From NCBI RefSeq assembly GCF_013409205.1, contig NZ_JACCAE010000001.1, positions 1,674,001-1,738,000 of the forward strand: a stretch of 64,000 nucleotides of DNA. Reading direction: 5' to 3'. Position 1 is the stretch's first letter, and each line of letters begins with the position of its first letter. This DNA comes from Janibacter cremeus. GTDB taxonomy: Bacteria > Actinomycetota > Actinomycetes > Actinomycetales > Dermatophilaceae. Below are positions 62,735 to 64,000 of this stretch, in pieces. The position numbers and the translations under genes were made by a program. A model generated the notes under the pieces. That model ran no database searches. It was not told where the DNA came from and worked only from the letters and a program-made list of their open reading frames with translations.

Positions 62735-63507
62735 GCTCCGTCAGCGAGATCCGCGGCCGGCTGCGGATCGGCAGCGCCACCGACACCGGCCGGGTCCGGG
62801 ACCACAACGAGGACGCCCTGCTCGCCGAGGGCTCCGTCCTCGTCGTCGCAGACGGCATGGGCGGGCACGCTGCGGGCGAGGTGGCCAGCGGGATCGCTGT
62901 GGAGACGATGCGCGAGCTCGTCGACCGCGACGAGCCGACCCCCGACGACGTGACCGGACAGATCCTGCGGGCCAACGAGCGCATCCTCGACTCGGTCCGC
63001 ACCCACCCGCAGCAGCGGGGGATGGGCACGACGGTGACCGGTCTGGTCCTCGTCACCCACGAGGATCGCGCGCAGTGGGCGGTCGTCAACGTCGGCGACT
63101 CGCGGGTCTACCGACTCGTGGGTGAGGGGCTCACCCGGGTCACCGTCGACCACTCCGAGGTCCAGGAGCTCATCGACGCGGGAGTCATCACCCCTGCCCA
63201 GGCCGAGGTGCACCCCGCCCGCAACATCGTCACCCGCTCGCTGGGGGCACCGCTGCGACACCGGCCGGACATCTGGCTGGTGCCGCCGACGCCGGGCGAG
63301 CGCTTCCTCGCGTGCAGCGACGGGCTGACCAACGAGCTCACCGATGAGCAGCTGCGTGAGATCCTGCAGGCACACCCCGACCCCCGGGCCGCGGCCGACG
63401 AGCTCGTCCGGGCTGCTGTGGCCGCCGGGGGCAAGGACAATGTGAGCGTCGTCGTGGTTGCCCTCGACGACGCCGATATCGACCAGGTGCCTGCGGGCGA
63501 GCGGTGA
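62731..63507 (+). CDS. PP2C-type Ser/Thr phosphatase (second copy, soluble)
   Basis: A 258-residue cytosolic PP2C. Metal motifs VRDHNEDALL, VADGMGGHAAGEVASG, VNVGDSRVYRL, CSDGLTNELTDEQ and GGKDNVSVVVVAL are all present. Unlike PstP (17648-18877) it has no membrane span or external tail. GTG 62731 overlaps the gene before it. Followed 14 nt later by another gene, probably in the same operon. Confidence 0.93.
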   Translation: MSSVSEIRGRLRIGSATDTGRVRDHNEDALLAEGSVLVVADGMGGHAAGEVASGIAVETMRELVDRDEPTPDDVTGQILRANERILDSVRTHPQQRGMGTTVTGLVLVTHEDRAQWAVVNVGDSRVYRLVGEGLTRVTVDHSEVQELIDAGVITPAQAEVHPARNIVTRSLGAPLRHRPDIWLVPPTPGERFLACSDGLTNELTDEQLREILQAHPDPRAAADELVRAAVAAGGKDNVSVVVVALDDADIDQVPAGER

Positions 63508-63521
63508 GGCAAGGAGTGACG

Positions 63522-64000
63522 ATGGAGTTCAGGACCGACGGCCACGACGGCTGGGTCGAGCTCACCCGAGCGGGCGTCCACGTCCTGGCGAAGGGGGAGG
63601 ACCACCTCCGCGAACGTCTCGCCTCGGCTCTCGCGGCCGCCGGTGGCGACACTCCTGCCGACGTGCTGACCGACGTGCTGACGGACGGCGGCGTGCGGCA
63701 GACGCCGGACTTCGCGATCGTCGACGAGGCCGAGCGCCGGGTGCTCGTGCGCGGCGCGGCCCGGGTTCTGCTCACCGGAACCGACGGGACCACCCGCGAG
63801 GTGGTCGCACCCGCGCGTGCTCCGTGGATCGACGAGGACATCGACACCGGCACCATCACCGCCGTGCTCTCCACCGGCGAGCCGGAGCCGGTCGTGGCCG
63901 AGCCGCCCGTGGCCGAGCCGGCCGTACCGTCGACGACCCCCGAGTCGATGGCTCCGGCCGCGGTCTCCCCGGAGATGGCTCCCGAGGGGGTACCCGACGC
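63522..64000 (+). CDS. Protein of unknown function downstream of PP2C (3' end outside window)
   Basis: ATG 63522 with SD AAGGAG 5 nt upstream; 159 codons visible, open to the window edge. The first ~110 residues are a mixed charged globular segment (MEFRTDGHDGWVELTRAGVH start, then DEDIDTGTITAVLSTGEPEP), followed by a Pro/Glu/Val/Ala-rich linker with repeated VAEP units. No membrane segment so far. In actinobacteria a PP2C gene here is often followed by an FHA-domain protein; the visible part neither proves nor excludes that. Confidence 0.7.
   Translation, partial: MEFRTDGHDGWVELTRAGVHVLAKGEDHLRERLASALAAAGGDTPADVLTDVLTDGGVRQTPDFAIVDEAERRVLVRGAARVLLTGTDGTTREVVAPARAPWIDEDIDTGTITAVLSTGEPEPVVAEPPVAEPAVPSTTPESMAPAAVSPEMAPEGVPD

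Overview
This is a G+C-rich segment (near 70% by eye, frequent GTG starts, dense ATGA/GTGA overlaps) that spans the chromosomal replication origin of an actinobacterium. The order rpmH, dnaA, dnaN, gnd, recF, dciA (DUF721), gyrB, gyrA, DUF3566, tRNA-Ile, tRNA-Ala, ppiA, rhomboid, crgA, DUF881, trpG/pabA, pknB, pbpA, rodA, pstP, fhaB, fhaA, tRNA-Leu on one side of oriC, and rnpA, yidD, yidC, jag, rsmG, parA, parB, trxA, trxB, an Rv3912-like gene, a pseudokinase, murJ, DUF6049, NUDIX, pcnA on the other, is the conserved actinobacterial origin region. I would place it in Micrococcales, probably Intrasporangiaceae/Dermatophilaceae (Janibacter-like); the genus guess is weak.

Layout. 1-15900 is accessory or metabolic: an ATP-grasp/alpha-E fusion, an ArsR-type regulator with an MFS exporter, a fatty-acid oxidation operon (thiolase, FadB-like fusion, short CaiB) with a divergent TetR regulator, an NYN-domain protein coupled to a membrane-anchored protein, an enoyl-CoA hydratase, a DoxX protein, and a flavohemoprotein divergent from an aldo/keto reductase. 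15900-23650 is tRNA-Leu and the cell-wall/division signalling operon fhaA-fhaB-pstP-rodA-pbpA-pknB. 23700-28400 runs from trpG/pabA and DUF881 through crgA, rhomboid and ppiA to a Lys-rich membrane protein. 28500-31230 is an inserted MFS/MarR/flavin-reductase block. 31400-43144 holds the two tRNAs, DUF3566, gyrA, gyrB, two surface proteins, dciA, recF, gnd and dnaN. oriC lies at 43145-43828, with a second DnaA-box group in front of dnaA. 45850-51706 holds rpmH to parB with four parS sites, and 51932-64000 holds thioredoxin, envelope-control genes, the CCA-adding enzyme and a second PP2C phosphatase.

How the parts fit together. DnaA, DnaN, RecF, DciA and gyrase serve replication; ParA, ParB and the parS cluster serve origin segregation; RpmH, RnpA, YidD, YidC and Jag serve ribosome, RNase P and membrane insertion. 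PknB, PstP, the FHA proteins, RodA/PbpA, CrgA, MurJ and the MurJ-linked pseudokinase form a phosphorylation-controlled peptidoglycan system split across both sides of oriC.

Most notable observations: a cluster of palindromes built on DnaA-box-like sequence between crgA and the rhomboid gene; an anti-sigma-M-like gene without a sigM beside it; MurJ and its pseudokinase as separate genes; a two-gene surface-protein insertion between dciA and gyrB; two parS sites embedded in one hairpin; a class of near-leaderless starts with a TANNNT box 6-8 nt before the start codon; and a 9-mer (CCCCCTTCG or its complement) seen 18 times. I found no CRISPR array, insertion sequence or prophage.
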